The position numbers and the translations under genes were made by a program. The notes under the pieces are model-generated. The model saw only the letters and a program-made list of their open reading frames with translations, searched no databases and was not told the DNA's origin. From Luteipulveratus mongoliensis (GTDB lineage Bacteria; Actinomycetota; Actinomycetes; Actinomycetales; Dermatophilaceae), in contig NZ_CP011112.1 of assembly GCF_001190945.1 (NCBI RefSeq), forward strand, positions 3,472,001 through 3,536,000: a stretch of DNA of 64,000 nt, written 5' to 3'. Shown piece by piece: positions 49,412 through 57,957 of the stretch; positions within the stretch are counted from its first letter, which is position 1; each line of letters starts with the position of its first letter.

Positions 49412-50419
49412 ATGAGCGAGATCAGGCAGGTCATCGTCGTCGGCTATCCCGCTGCCGAGCTGCTCGACATCGCCTGCATCACCTCCGCGTTGCAGATCGC
49501 CAACTGGCTGCACGGATCAGCGCTGTACGACATCAAGCTCGCCACCCGCGGCGGCCGCGCGATCGAGTGCGCCTCCGGCCTCACGGTGCAGGCGCAGGCC
49601 CGGCTGGAGAGCGTGCGCGGACCGCTGGACACCGTGATCATCTCCGGTGGCATCGGGCACGAGGACGCGGCGGACGACCGTCATCTCGTCGCGCACGTAC
49701 GCCGCCTGGCCCGTGAGAGCCGGCGCGTCGCCTCGGTGTGCACGGGGGCGGCCGTGCTGGCGGCGACCGGTCTGGTGGACGGACGCCGCGTCGCGACGCA
49801 CTGGCACCACGTGCCCACGATCGCGGCGGACTACCCCGCCGTGAACTTCGATCCCGGCCCGATCTACATCCGCGACGACCAGTTCGCCACGTCCGCGGGG
49901 GTCACGGCCGCGCTCGACCTGACCCTGGCGTTCATCGAGGAGGACGCCGGCGCCGATCTTGCCCGGAGCGTGGCGCGGCAGCTGGTCACCTATCTCCAGC
50001 GCCCCGGCAACCAGGCGCAGATGAGCATGTTCACCGCGCCTCCGGCAGCGCTGCACACGCTGGTGCAGCGGACCGTCGACCACATCGCCGCACACCTCGA
50101 CGCGGACCTGTCAGCCGCGGCGCTCGCCGCCCGAGCGGGCATCAGCGAACGCCACCTGACGCGGCTGTTCTTGCGCGAGGTCGAACACACACCAGGCCGG
50201 TTCGTCCGTCGCGCGCGCACCGAGGCGGCCGCCCAGCTGCTGGTGACGACATCGCTGACGATGGGCGCGATCGCGAGCCGTTGTGGCTTCGGCACGGCAG
50301 AGACCCTGCGCCAGGCGTTCCTGGCGCACTACGGGGTCTCGCCCTCGCACTACCGCCTGACCCAGTCGCTGGCCGTCGGCTCAGGCGTCGATGCGCTCCC
50401 GGTCCAGGTCTCCGGCTGA
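49412..50419 (+). CDS. GlxA-type transcriptional regulator (DJ-1/PfpI domain with AraC HTH)
   Basis: Regulator of 335 residues. An N-terminal amidotransferase-like DJ-1/PfpI domain (about 5-165) has the Cys elbow ASVCTGAAVLAATG and the paired ATHWHHVP. The C-terminal AraC double HTH (about 215-320) has LAARAGISERHLTRLFLREV and IASRCGFGTAETLRQAF. The ATG at 49412 fits the domain start, the longer frame to 49352 being non-coding. Its 3' end overlaps the convergent parE by 39 bases. Confidence 0.92.
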   Translation: MSEIRQVIVVGYPAAELLDIACITSALQIANWLHGSALYDIKLATRGGRAIECASGLTVQAQARLESVRGPLDTVIISGGIGHEDAADDRHLVAHVRRLARESRRVASVCTGAAVLAATGLVDGRRVATHWHHVPTIAADYPAVNFDPGPIYIRDDQFATSAGVTAALDLTLAFIEEDAGADLARSVARQLVTYLQRPGNQAQMSMFTAPPAALHTLVQRTVDHIAAHLDADLSAAALAARAGISERHLTRLFLREVEHTPGRFVRRARTEAAAQLLVTTSLTMGAIASRCGFGTAETLRQAFLAHYGVSPSHYRLTQSLAVGSGVDALPVQVSG

Positions 50420-52504
50420 GGAGATGATGAAGTCCTTGCGAGGCGCCACGTCACTGCCCATGAGCAGGTCGAAGACTCCCTCGGAGGCTTCCGCGTCGGC
50501 CATGGTGACCCGGCGCAGCGTGCGGTGCCGTGGATCCATCGTGGTCTCGGCCAGCTGGTGGGCATCCATCTCACCGAGGCCCTTGTAGCGCTGCATCGGC
50601 TGCTTGATCGTGCGCCCCTTCTTTTGCAGGGCCGTCACTGTCTTGCGCATCTCCTGCTCGGAGTAGGTGTAGATCCGCTCCCCCTTGGCCCGTCCGCTGG
50701 CGCTCGTCTCGATGCGGTGCAGCGGCGGGACAGCGGCGTAGACCCGCCCGGCCTCGACGAGCGGACGCATGTAGCGGAAGAACAGCGTGAGCAGGAGGGT
50801 GCGGATATGCGCGCCGTCGACATCGGCGTCCGTCATCAGGATGACCTTGCCGTAGCGGGCCATGTCGAGGTCGAACGACCGGCCCGAGCCGGCGCCGACG
50901 ACCTGGATGATCGCGGCGCACTCGGCGTTCTTGAGCATGTCGCCGACGGAAGCCTTCTGGACATTGAGAATCTTGCCGCGAATCGGCAGCAGCGCCTGGA
51001 AGTCGGAGCTGCGGGCGTCCTTGGCCGTGCCGAGGGCGCTGTCGCCCTCGACGATGAACAGCTCGGTGCGGTCGGTCTCGGTGCTGCGGCAGTCCTTGAG
51101 CTTGCCCGGCAGCGAAGAGGACTCCAGCGCGGTCTTGCGGCGCTGCGTCTCCTTGTGCTGACGTGCCGAGATCCGCGACTTCATCTCGGCGACGACCTTT
51201 TCGAGCAGCTGGGCCGACTGCGCCTTGTCATCGCGCTTGGTCGAGGTCAGCCGCGTGTTGAGCTCGCCCTCGACCACTTTGGCGACGATCGCGCGTACGG
51301 CAGCGGTGCCGAGCACCTCCTTGGTCTGGCCCTCGAACTGAGGCTCCGCGAGCCGCACCGTTACGACCGCGGTCAGTCCGGCGAGGATGTCGTCCTTCTC
51401 GACCTTGTCACCGCCGACCTTGAGTCGCCGGGAGTTGACCTCCAGCTGCTTGCGGAAGACCTTCATCAGGGCCTGCTCGAAGCCGCTCAGGTGGGTGCCG
51501 CCCTTGGGCGTGGAGATGATGTTGACGAAGGACCGCACGTGGGTGTCGTAGCCGTTGCCCCAGCGCACGGCGATGTCGACGTCGCACTCCCGCTCGACAT
51601 CCGTCGGCGTCATGTGCCCCTTGCTGTCCAGCACGGGCACCGTCTCGGTGAAGGTGCCGGAGCCCTGCAGCCGCCACACATCGGTCAGCGCCGGGTCGGC
51701 GGCCAGGAACTCGGCGAACTCGCTGATGCCGCCGTCGTGCTCGAAGACCTCTTCGTGGGGACCGTCGGCCGCCGGCGTGTCCGGCAGTCCGCGCTCATCA
51801 CGGATGACCAGCGTCAGACCCGGGATCAAGAACGAGGTCTGGCGGGCGCGGCCAACGAGTCCTTCGTAGTCGAAGCCGGCGCCCTTGAGGAAGATCTGGT
51901 GGTCAGCCCAGTAACGGATCCGGGTGCCCGTGACACCGCGCTTCGCCTTGCCGACGACCCGCAGCTCGCTGGTGTTGGTGAACGGCTCGAACGGGTTGTC
52001 AGGACTCGGCTCACCCTTGCCGTCGTCGAAGAGGCCGGGCTCGCCACGCCGGAAGCTCATGGCGTAGGTCTTGCCGGCGCGGTCGACCTCGACGTCCAAC
52101 CGCGAGGAGAGCGCGTTGACGACCGACGCGCCCACTCCATGCAGGCCGCCCGAGGCGGTGTAGGAGCCGCCGCCGAACTTGCCACCCGCGTGCAGCTTGG
52201 TGAAGACCACCTCGACGCCGGTCAGACCGGTGCGCGGCTCGATGTCGACCGGGATGCCGGCGCCACGGTCAGCCACCGCGACGGATCCGTCGGCGTGGAG
52301 CGTGACGCCCACATGGTCACCACGGCCCTGAAGTGCCTCATCGACCGCGTTGTCGATGATCTCCCAGACGCAGTGCATGAGACCGCGCGTGTCGGTCGTA
52401 CCGATGTACATGCCCGGCCGCTTGCGGACCGCCTCCAGCCCTTCGAGGACCTGGAGATGCCGCGCGGTGTAGTCGGCCGGTCGCGTCGTGGTGGTGATGG
52501 CCAC
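50381..52504 (-). CDS. parE: DNA topoisomerase IV / gyrase subunit B
   Basis: Type IIA topoisomerase ATPase subunit of 707 residues. The GHKL ATPase has EIIDNAVDEA and GGLHGVGASVVNALS (about 50-125), the transducer follows, and the TOPRIM domain has IVEGDSALG, LPIRGKILNVQKAS and MTDADVDGAHI. The end has QRYKGLGEMDAHQLAETTMDP. In actinobacteria this gene usually lies near a DUF7455 gene, as here. No A subunit is in the window. ParE rather than GyrB is my reading of context; the enzyme class is certain. Confidence 0.93.
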   Translation of the reverse strand: MAITTTTRPADYTARHLQVLEGLEAVRKRPGMYIGTTDTRGLMHCVWEIIDNAVDEALQGRGDHVGVTLHADGSVAVADRGAGIPVDIEPRTGLTGVEVVFTKLHAGGKFGGGSYTASGGLHGVGASVVNALSSRLDVEVDRAGKTYAMSFRRGEPGLFDDGKGEPSPDNPFEPFTNTSELRVVGKAKRGVTGTRIRYWADHQIFLKGAGFDYEGLVGRARQTSFLIPGLTLVIRDERGLPDTPAADGPHEEVFEHDGGISEFAEFLAADPALTDVWRLQGSGTFTETVPVLDSKGHMTPTDVERECDVDIAVRWGNGYDTHVRSFVNIISTPKGGTHLSGFEQALMKVFRKQLEVNSRRLKVGGDKVEKDDILAGLTAVVTVRLAEPQFEGQTKEVLGTAAVRAIVAKVVEGELNTRLTSTKRDDKAQSAQLLEKVVAEMKSRISARQHKETQRRKTALESSSLPGKLKDCRSTETDRTELFIVEGDSALGTAKDARSSDFQALLPIRGKILNVQKASVGDMLKNAECAAIIQVVGAGSGRSFDLDMARYGKVILMTDADVDGAHIRTLLLTLFFRYMRPLVEAGRVYAAVPPLHRIETSASGRAKGERIYTYSEQEMRKTVTALQKKGRTIKQPMQRYKGLGEMDAHQLAETTMDPRHRTLRRVTMADAEASEGVFDLLMGSDVAPRKDFIISSAGDLDRERIDA

Positions 52505-52871
52505 AGATGGTGCTCCTGCAGAGGGTGAGCCAGCGAGCTGGCCGGCGCGGGTACGCCGCTTCGCAGGCTATCTGCTGCCCACGACGGGCCGTCGCAGGCG
52601 CTCCGTACGCCCCCGTGGCGTTCCGCTGGCAGCGAACGTGACCCGCGGAGCAACGCCCAGATCTGCCCACCGGAAACAGGATGACGTACGCCACACCCTG
52701 AGAATGTCAAGCACGGGAATCCCGTGCCGTGCTTCACTGTTGGCACTTCCGAGACGACAAAGACCGGCTCGATGCAACGCATCGGACTTCTGATTCGTCT
52801 AGGAAGTACGGCCCCTCCGGGGGGCTTTGACCGCGTTGGTGCTTCGGCACCAGGACGAGAGGATGGCAGAC
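52505..52871. other. Divergent intergenic region between parE and the DUF7455 gene
   Basis: 367 bases without a supportable gene. It contains nested inverted repeats at 52709-52735: the inner GCACGGGAATCCCGTGC (52711-52727) and outer arms AAGCACGG / CCGTGCTT. Near 52811-52826 a GCCCC-TCC-GGGGGC hairpin followed by TTT lies ahead of the DUF7455 start, and near 52838-52853 a TGGTGC-TTCG-GCACCA hairpin follows. The region should hold both promoters; I cannot place -35/-10 boxes with confidence. Confidence 0.5.
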
Positions 52872-53096
52872 ATGACGACCGCTCTTGCCCCCACCACCCT
52901 GACCCTGACCGATCGCTGCGACCGTTGTGGCGCTCAGGCTTTCATTCGGGCACGCCTCACCGGTGGCAGCGAGCTGCTCTTCTGCGCCCATCACGGGCGT
53001 GAGCACCTCGACAAGCTGCGCGCCATCGCCGAAGAGGTCGTCGACGAGACTGACCGCCTGCACGAGACCCGTGAGGCTGCCCCTCAGGAGGCCTGA
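52872..53096 (+). CDS. DUF7455 zinc-binding small protein
   Basis: Protein of 74 residues with zinc-ribbon-like ligands CDRCGAQAF and LFCAHHGREH, and a helical acidic end. It matches the actinobacterial DUF7455 family commonly found next to parE or the principal sigma factor. The ATG at 52872 has GAGAGG nine bases upstream; an ATG at 52863 is too close to that sequence. Function unknown. Confidence 0.85.
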   Translation: MTTALAPTTLTLTDRCDRCGAQAFIRARLTGGSELLFCAHHGREHLDKLRAIAEEVVDETDRLHETREAAPQEA

Positions 53097-53123
53097 CCCG
53101 CGGCCCGGTCCCCGCCATCGTCC

Positions 53124-53156
53124 AGAACCCCCACGCGCTTGTCGCGTGGGGGTTCT
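53124..53156 (+). terminator. Strong hairpin terminator after the DUF7455 gene
   Basis: AGAACCCCCACGCG, loop CTTGT, CGCGTGGGGGTTCT: a perfect 14-base-pair stem 28 bases after the stop codon. No long T-run, but the stem is very stable. It also insulates the following DUF456 gene. Confidence 0.85.
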
Positions 53157-53191
53157 GTCATGGGTGCTGCTGACCGCTAGGTTTCGTGCCC

Positions 53192-53674
53192 ATGGAGCTT
53201 GTCACCGTCGTCGCTGCCCTGATGATCGCGACCGGGATCGTCGGACTGGTCGTCCCCGTCCTCCCCGGACTGCTCGTCACGGTCGCCGGCGTCCTGCTGT
53301 GGACCCTCGACCGCGGCGACCGCACCGCTTGGATCGTCTTCGCGATCTGTGCCGTCATCGCCCTCGCGGGGTGGACGGTGCAGTACGTCGTGCCCTCACG
53401 GCGGATGCGAGCGGCAGGGGTGCCGACCACGACCTTGCTGTTCGGCGCGGTCTGCGGCATCGCAGGATTCTTCGTGATCCCGGTGGTCGGGTTGTTCGTC
53501 GGGTTCCCGCTCGGCGTCTATCTTGCGGAGCACCTGCGGCTGCGCAACGCGACCGCCGCATGGGGCGCCACCAAGGTGGCGCTCAAGGGGGTGCTGCTCA
53601 GCATCGGGATCGAGCTGGCCGCCGCGTGCCTGGTGGCCGCGACCTGGGTCGTCGGCCTGCTCATCACGCGCTGA
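53192..53674 (+). CDS. DUF456 membrane protein
   Basis: Protein of 160 residues with four hydrophobic segments rich in glycine (GIVGLVVPVLPGLLVTVAG at the start and VGLFVGFPLGVYLAEHLR in the middle), the arrangement of DUF456 (glycine-zipper) proteins. The ATG at 53192 is used; a GTG six bases earlier would add two residues. Function unknown. Confidence 0.87.
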   Translation: MELVTVVAALMIATGIVGLVVPVLPGLLVTVAGVLLWTLDRGDRTAWIVFAICAVIALAGWTVQYVVPSRRMRAAGVPTTTLLFGAVCGIAGFFVIPVVGLFVGFPLGVYLAEHLRLRNATAAWGATKVALKGVLLSIGIELAAACLVAATWVVGLLITR

Positions 53675-53683
53675 GCCGAGCTG

Positions 53684-54091
53684 CTACCAGCCGTCCTGGC
53701 CGCGTCTGCGGTCCCAACGCTGCTCGATGCGCTCCATGAAGGTGCCGCTCGAGCTGCGCTTCTTGGGCTTGCTCTGCTCCTGGTGGAGGGTGACCTGACC
53801 GTCGTCACCCACTGAGCCGAGCGTCCGCTTGTGCCCTGGCGTCACGGCGTATCCCCCGCCCGCAACCATGACTGCGAAGCCGATGCCACCAAGCCAGATC
53901 TGCTGGCTGACGACGCCGAGCACCACCAGTCCGAGACCCACGACCAGCACCAGGCCGCCGATGATCATCCGACGTCGAGTGCGTTGCCGGGATGGATCAC
54001 CCACCATGTGGGAGGCGAACTTGGGGTCCTCGTCGTAGAGGGCCTGCTCCATCTGGTCGAGCAAATGCTGCTCGTGCTCGGAGAGCGGCAA
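53684..54091 (-). CDS. DUF3040 membrane protein
   Basis: Protein of 135 residues. It begins PLSEHEQHLLDQMEQALYDEDPKFAS, the DUF3040 signature, followed by two transmembrane segments (about 49-67 and 70-88) and a basic tail. I choose the TTG at 54091 because GGGAGG lies eight bases before it and the family normally starts exactly here; a GTG at 54100 sits directly on that sequence. Common in actinobacteria near cell-division and SOS genes; function unknown. Confidence 0.85.
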   Translation of the reverse strand: MPLSEHEQHLLDQMEQALYDEDPKFASHMVGDPSRQRTRRRMIIGGLVLVVGLGLVVLGVVSQQIWLGGIGFAVMVAGGGYAVTPGHKRTLGSVGDDGQVTLHQEQSKPKKRSSSGTFMERIEQRWDRRRGQDGW

Positions 54092-54333
54092 CTTTGACAC
54101 CTCCCACGGTCCGCGCGCTGTCGCGACGGTGTGCTCCTCTGGCCAGGCTCTGGCTGAAGGGCCTGGCCGCGTGATGGTCAGGATAGGTCTCCAGAATACG
54201 CCGCGGTAGCCAGCGGTGGGAAACACTCCGGTCTCTTCTGCAGATCGACATGTTTCTCCGGGTCGCTCACGTGCGGCATGAACACAGACCCGCCCTGTCA
54301 ACGTGCGACGTGACGTGAAGGTGCCAATACTTC

Positions 54334-54816
54334 TCATGGACGCAGCAACGGCGTCATTCCGGTGGAAACCGGCGCCTGCACCGGGAGTCCGAGGATGGCC
54401 AGCACCAGTTCGAGGAAGGTCTCCGCCTGTCGGACGAGGTCATCGGCGTCTCGGCTGCTGACCTCGAGGCTGCCGCGTTCGATCGCCTGACGACGCCGCC
54501 CCGAGTCGGCGAAGAAGGCGGCCCACTCGGTCAGCTCGGGCGCCACGCGGGGCACGGTCTCCCAGACGCTGCGCGGCCGTGACCGGCTCCCGGCCTGGCC
54601 CCGTGCGGCGAGCAACGCCGCAGCAGCGCGCAGCGCACCGAGATGGGCCAGCATGAATCGTTCGCCGGCGCCCTGGGCGTGGCAGGCGGAGCGAAGACCG
54701 GTGCGGGCCCGGTCGACCAGGTCCAGAACGGCTCCGGCGACCGGCGCCGGCAAAGGCGCTGCAGAGTCGCGCTCGCGTCGGCGTGTCGTGGTGGTGCGGG
54801 TGGGCGAGGTGCTCAT
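54334..54816 (-). CDS. SAV_6107-type HEPN domain protein
   Basis: Protein of 160 residues. After a basic, threonine-rich N-terminus it has the helical bundle with GLRSACHAQGAGERFMLAHLGALRAAAALL and SVWETVPRVAPELTEWAAFFADSG, typical of the actinobacterial SAV_6107 HEPN family. It follows the DUF6504 gene by 29 bases and is probably co-transcribed under the LexA box at 55227. This pair is usually near imuB/dinB-type polymerases, which are absent here. Confidence 0.87.
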   Translation of the reverse strand: MSTSPTRTTTTRRRERDSAAPLPAPVAGAVLDLVDRARTGLRSACHAQGAGERFMLAHLGALRAAAALLAARGQAGSRSRPRSVWETVPRVAPELTEWAAFFADSGRRRQAIERGSLEVSSRDADDLVRQAETFLELVLAILGLPVQAPVSTGMTPLLRP

Positions 54817-54845
54817 GAGTCCTCCGGGTGTCGCGGTCGAGGTGT

Positions 54846-55190
54846 CTAGTCGGCGACGCGGATGAGCGTCCAGGTCGGGCGCAGATGTCCGGCCAACGGC
54901 GGCGGCGGGACGCAAGCGAGGTCGTAGGTGGCCGTGCCGAGCGCCCGACCGGGGCTGGCCTCGACTCGCCACACCCGGTGGTCTCCCCGCTCCGGCACGG
55001 CCCCGACCGGCGGGTCCGGTTGAACGGTCGAACGCCACCAGGGCACGCGCTCGGACCAGCTGTTGAGCACTTGGCGGACCACATAGAGACGTCCGTGCCA
55101 GACGAACATCGACGGCGCTGCACGATCGCCGGTGCTCACGTCGCCTCGATCAGGAAGCCGCACCTCGATCTCGTCCTGACAGCACATCAT
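54846..55190 (-). CDS. DUF6504 protein, SOS-associated
   Basis: Protein of 114 residues with MFVWHGRLYVVRQVL and WWRSTVQPD near the start and middle and VWRVEASPGRALGTATYDLAC near the end, matching DUF6504. In other actinobacteria it is adjacent to or fused with error-prone polymerase (ImuB/DinP) genes. A LexA box lies 37 bases before the ATG, so DNA damage should induce it. Confidence 0.85.
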   Translation of the reverse strand: MMCCQDEIEVRLPDRGDVSTGDRAAPSMFVWHGRLYVVRQVLNSWSERVPWWRSTVQPDPPVGAVPERGDHRVWRVEASPGRALGTATYDLACVPPPPLAGHLRPTWTLIRVAD

Positions 55191-55226
55191 CGCCAGTCCC
55201 CTCTCCGTCGTCGGAGCTCGTCATAT

Positions 55227-55242
55227 TCGAACACGTGTTCGA
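55227..55242. promoter_or_regulatory. LexA (SOS) box
   Basis: TCGAACACGTGTTCGA is a perfect match to the actinobacterial SOS box form TCGAAC-N4-GTTCGA; with flanks the palindrome extends to 18 bases, TTCGAACACGTGTTCGAA. It lies upstream of the DUF6504-HEPN operon. Confidence 0.9.
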
Positions 55243-55335
55243 ACCATTGAAGAGTACCTCCCCCTGCTGACGCCACGTCAACCACAGAGGCCGCAAATCC
55301 CGACATCCAGGCGGTCCTGCCGCTACCGTCCTGCC

Positions 55336-55896
55336 ATGTCAGAGCAGCCGCCCCTCGCGGCGGACCCTTCGTCTGGCCCGACCCTGCCGCCGACCACCGA
55401 CAGCCGCCTGCTCACCCGGCACCCGGGCGTGCTCCGGGTCCGCGCCGCTCTGCAGGAACAAGGCGCGACGGGACGGATGCTGGCCTTCGACCAGCCCGTG
55501 CGGACCGCAGCCGCCGCAGCAGAGGCGCTCGGAGTCCAGGTCGGACAGATCGCGAGCTCGTTGTTGTTCGAGGCGCACCATCTGGACGGCACGTCCCGTC
55601 CTCTTCTCGTCCTCACCTCGGGCGCGCACCGTGTCGACCTGGTCAAGCTGAGTGAGGTGCTCGACCTCGACCACGTCGCACTGCTGGACGCCGAAGCTGT
55701 CCGCGCGTGCACCGGCTTCGCCATCGGCGGGGTCGCACCGGTCGGTCATGGGACGGTGCTCGACACGGTCGTCGACGTCGCGCTGAGTCGGTACGACGAG
55801 GTGTGGGCCGCCGGTGGCCATCCGCGCACGGTGTTCGCCACGACCTACGAGGAGCTGCTGCGGATCACGGCCGGGCAGGCCGCCGAGGTGGCCTGA
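55336..55896 (+). CDS. YbaK/EbsC-type aminoacyl-tRNA deacylase
   Basis: Protein of 186 residues of the YbaK/prolyl-tRNA-editing family, which hydrolyses mischarged tRNA in trans. Features are the N-terminal helix TRHPGVLRVRAALQEQGATG, the core ALGVQVGQIASSLLFE with the catalytic-site Lys region at VDLVKLSEVL, and ACTGFAIGGVAPVGH near the end. Convergent with metF. Confidence 0.9.
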   Translation: MSEQPPLAADPSSGPTLPPTTDSRLLTRHPGVLRVRAALQEQGATGRMLAFDQPVRTAAAAAEALGVQVGQIASSLLFEAHHLDGTSRPLLVLTSGAHRVDLVKLSEVLDLDHVALLDAEAVRACTGFAIGGVAPVGHGTVLDTVVDVALSRYDEVWAAGGHPRTVFATTYEELLRITAGQAAEVA

Positions 55897-55904
55897 GCCC
55901 AGGC

Positions 55905-56807
55905 TCAGTGCAGGTTGTCGAAGACCTCGAGCGTCGCCGTCGAGCGGTTCATGGTGATGAAGTGGATCCCCGGGGCACCCTCGTCGCGCAGCCGTGCCGC
56001 GTGCTCGGTCGCAATGGCGATGCCTTCCGCGCGGACAGCGTCCACGTCGTCCTTGACGGCCTCGAGCCGGCGGGTGACCTCATCCGCGAGCGGCTGACCG
56101 TTGAGCGCTGTCATCCGCTGCAGCTGGCCATAGCGGGTGACCGGCATCAGCCCCGGCACGATCGGCAGCTCACGTCCACGCGCCACGACCATGTCCCGCA
56201 ACCGCAGGTAAGCGTCGACATCGGTGACCATCTGGGTGATGGCGAACTCCGCGCCGGCGTCCGCCTTGCGCACCAGGGCCTCCGCGTCCTCCTCCAGCGT
56301 CTTGGACTCGGGGTGCTTGTCCGGGAAGGCAGCCACGCCCACGGTGAAGCGGCCCAGCGATCGCACCAGCGACACCAGGGCATCGGCGTGGTCCAGGCCC
56401 TCGGGGTGGGCAACCCACTCCGCATCCAGTCCGCCTGCCGGGTCGCCCCGCAGGGCGAGGACGTTGGAGATGCCAGCAGCGGCGTACTCCCCGATGATCT
56501 GTCGCAGCTCGCTGACCGACGATCCGACGCAGGTGAGATGGGCCATCGGGACCAGAGTCGTCTCGCGGGCGATCCGGCCGGTGATCCGCACGGTCCGGTC
56601 GCGGGTCGAGCCGCCCGCACCGTAGGTCACCGACACGAAGGACGGCCGGATCCGCTCGATCCGTCGGATCGACTCCCAGAGCACCGCCTCGGAGGCGTCA
56701 TCCTTGGGAGGGAAGAACTCGAAGCTGTACGCCGTGCCCTCATGAGCCAGCATCTGCGGGATCGAGGTGGCAGCAGACTGAACCTGGCGACCTGCACTAA
56801 CAGACAT
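55905..56807 (-). CDS. metF: Methylenetetrahydrofolate reductase
   Basis: FAD-dependent 5,10-methylenetetrahydrofolate reductase of 300 residues, supplying methyl-THF for methionine. The family start SFEFFPPKDD, the SVTYGAGGSTRDRT segment, HLTCVG and LALRGDPAGG are all present. I use the ATG at 56807; longer frames run into the divergent prenyl synthase. No Shine-Dalgarno is clear, so it may be leaderless. metF also neighbours a prenyl synthase in Mycobacterium (Rv2172c/Rv2173). Confidence 0.95.
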   Translation of the reverse strand: MSVSAGRQVQSAATSIPQMLAHEGTAYSFEFFPPKDDASEAVLWESIRRIERIRPSFVSVTYGAGGSTRDRTVRITGRIARETTLVPMAHLTCVGSSVSELRQIIGEYAAAGISNVLALRGDPAGGLDAEWVAHPEGLDHADALVSLVRSLGRFTVGVAAFPDKHPESKTLEEDAEALVRKADAGAEFAITQMVTDVDAYLRLRDMVVARGRELPIVPGLMPVTRYGQLQRMTALNGQPLADEVTRRLEAVKDDVDAVRAEGIAIATEHAARLRDEGAPGIHFITMNRSTATLEVFDNLH

Positions 56808-56871
56808 GCCGAGATCGTAGACATAATTCGGGCACGTACGCTCGACTCGACACCTGACGGAAGGACCTTCG

Positions 56872-57957
56872 TTGCCCAGCCCCCTGGACGTCGACTCACT
56901 GCGCCCGCGCGTGCAGGCTGCCGTCGACACCCAGCTGAAGGCCCAGCAGCAGGTGCTGGCCCCTGTCGGCCCCGCCACCGACCATCTGCTGGCCGCGGCG
57001 ATCGACCTGCTCAGCGGCGGCAAGCGGTTGCGCGCTGCCTTCTTCTACTGGGGATACCGCGCGGTCGGCGGCCCCGACAGCGAGGCGCTGGTCCGCGCCG
57101 CAGCGGCCATGGAGATGTTCCAGGCCGCCGCCCTCATCCATGACGACGTGATGGACGACAGTGACACCCGTCGCGGCCGTCCCGCCGTGCACCGCCGGAT
57201 GGCGATGCTCCACGAGGAACGCGGCTGGCAGGGCAGCGCAGACCGTTTCGGTGCGGCCGGCGCGATCCTCGCCGGCGACCTGTGCCTGACCTGGACCGAT
57301 GAGATGTACGCCACAAGTGGGCTCCCCGCCCACGAGCTGGCGCGCGGCCGGTCCACCTTCGACAGCATGCGCATCCAGCTGATGGGCGGCCAGTTCCTCG
57401 ATGTTCTCGAGGCGGCCCTGGGCTGGGACGGCGCGACCACCCAGGAGCGCATCGAACGTGCCCGCCACGTTGCCCGCGTCAAGAGCGCCCGCTACACCGT
57501 CGAGCAGCCCCTGCTCATCGGTGCGCTCTGCGCAGGAGCCGAGGACGACGTCGTCGCAGCGCTGTCGGACTACGGCGTGGCGCTCGGTGAGGCGTTCCAG
57601 CTGCGCGACGACCTGCTCGGCGTCTTCGGCGATCCGGAGGCCACCGGCAAGCCCGCCGGCGACGACCTGCGCGAGGGCAAGCGGACCGTGCTGATCGCGT
57701 ACGCGCTCGACGGGCTCTCGCCCGCGGACACCGACCGCTTCGAGGACGCCTTCGGGCAACCGGACCTGTCCGACCAGGACATCATCTGGCTGCGCGAGAC
57801 GATCGTCGCTCAGGGCGCGGTCGACCAGGTCGAAGAGCTGATCACCGATCTCGCGGACTCCGCACGAGAGGCCCTGTCCCGGGCCCCTGGGCTCGACCCG
57901 CACGCCCGTGCCGTGCTCCAGGACCTCGTCGAGATCTCCACTGCCCGCTCCTCGTGA
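56872..57957 (+). CDS. crtE: Geranylgeranyl/polyprenyl diphosphate synthase
   Basis: Trans-prenyltransferase of 361 residues. The first aspartate-rich motif is IHDDVMDDSDTRRGRP and the second LRDDLLGVFGDPEATGK. It makes geranylgeranyl diphosphate for the carotenoid genes that follow. TTG start at 56872 with GGAAGG eight bases before it. It overlaps crtI by four bases (GTGA). By position next to metF it may correspond to IdsA2 of mycobacteria. Confidence 0.93.
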   Translation: MPSPLDVDSLRPRVQAAVDTQLKAQQQVLAPVGPATDHLLAAAIDLLSGGKRLRAAFFYWGYRAVGGPDSEALVRAAAAMEMFQAAALIHDDVMDDSDTRRGRPAVHRRMAMLHEERGWQGSADRFGAAGAILAGDLCLTWTDEMYATSGLPAHELARGRSTFDSMRIQLMGGQFLDVLEAALGWDGATTQERIERARHVARVKSARYTVEQPLLIGALCAGAEDDVVAALSDYGVALGEAFQLRDDLLGVFGDPEATGKPAGDDLREGKRTVLIAYALDGLSPADTDRFEDAFGQPDLSDQDIIWLRETIVAQGAVDQVEELITDLADSAREALSRAPGLDPHARAVLQDLVEISTARSS

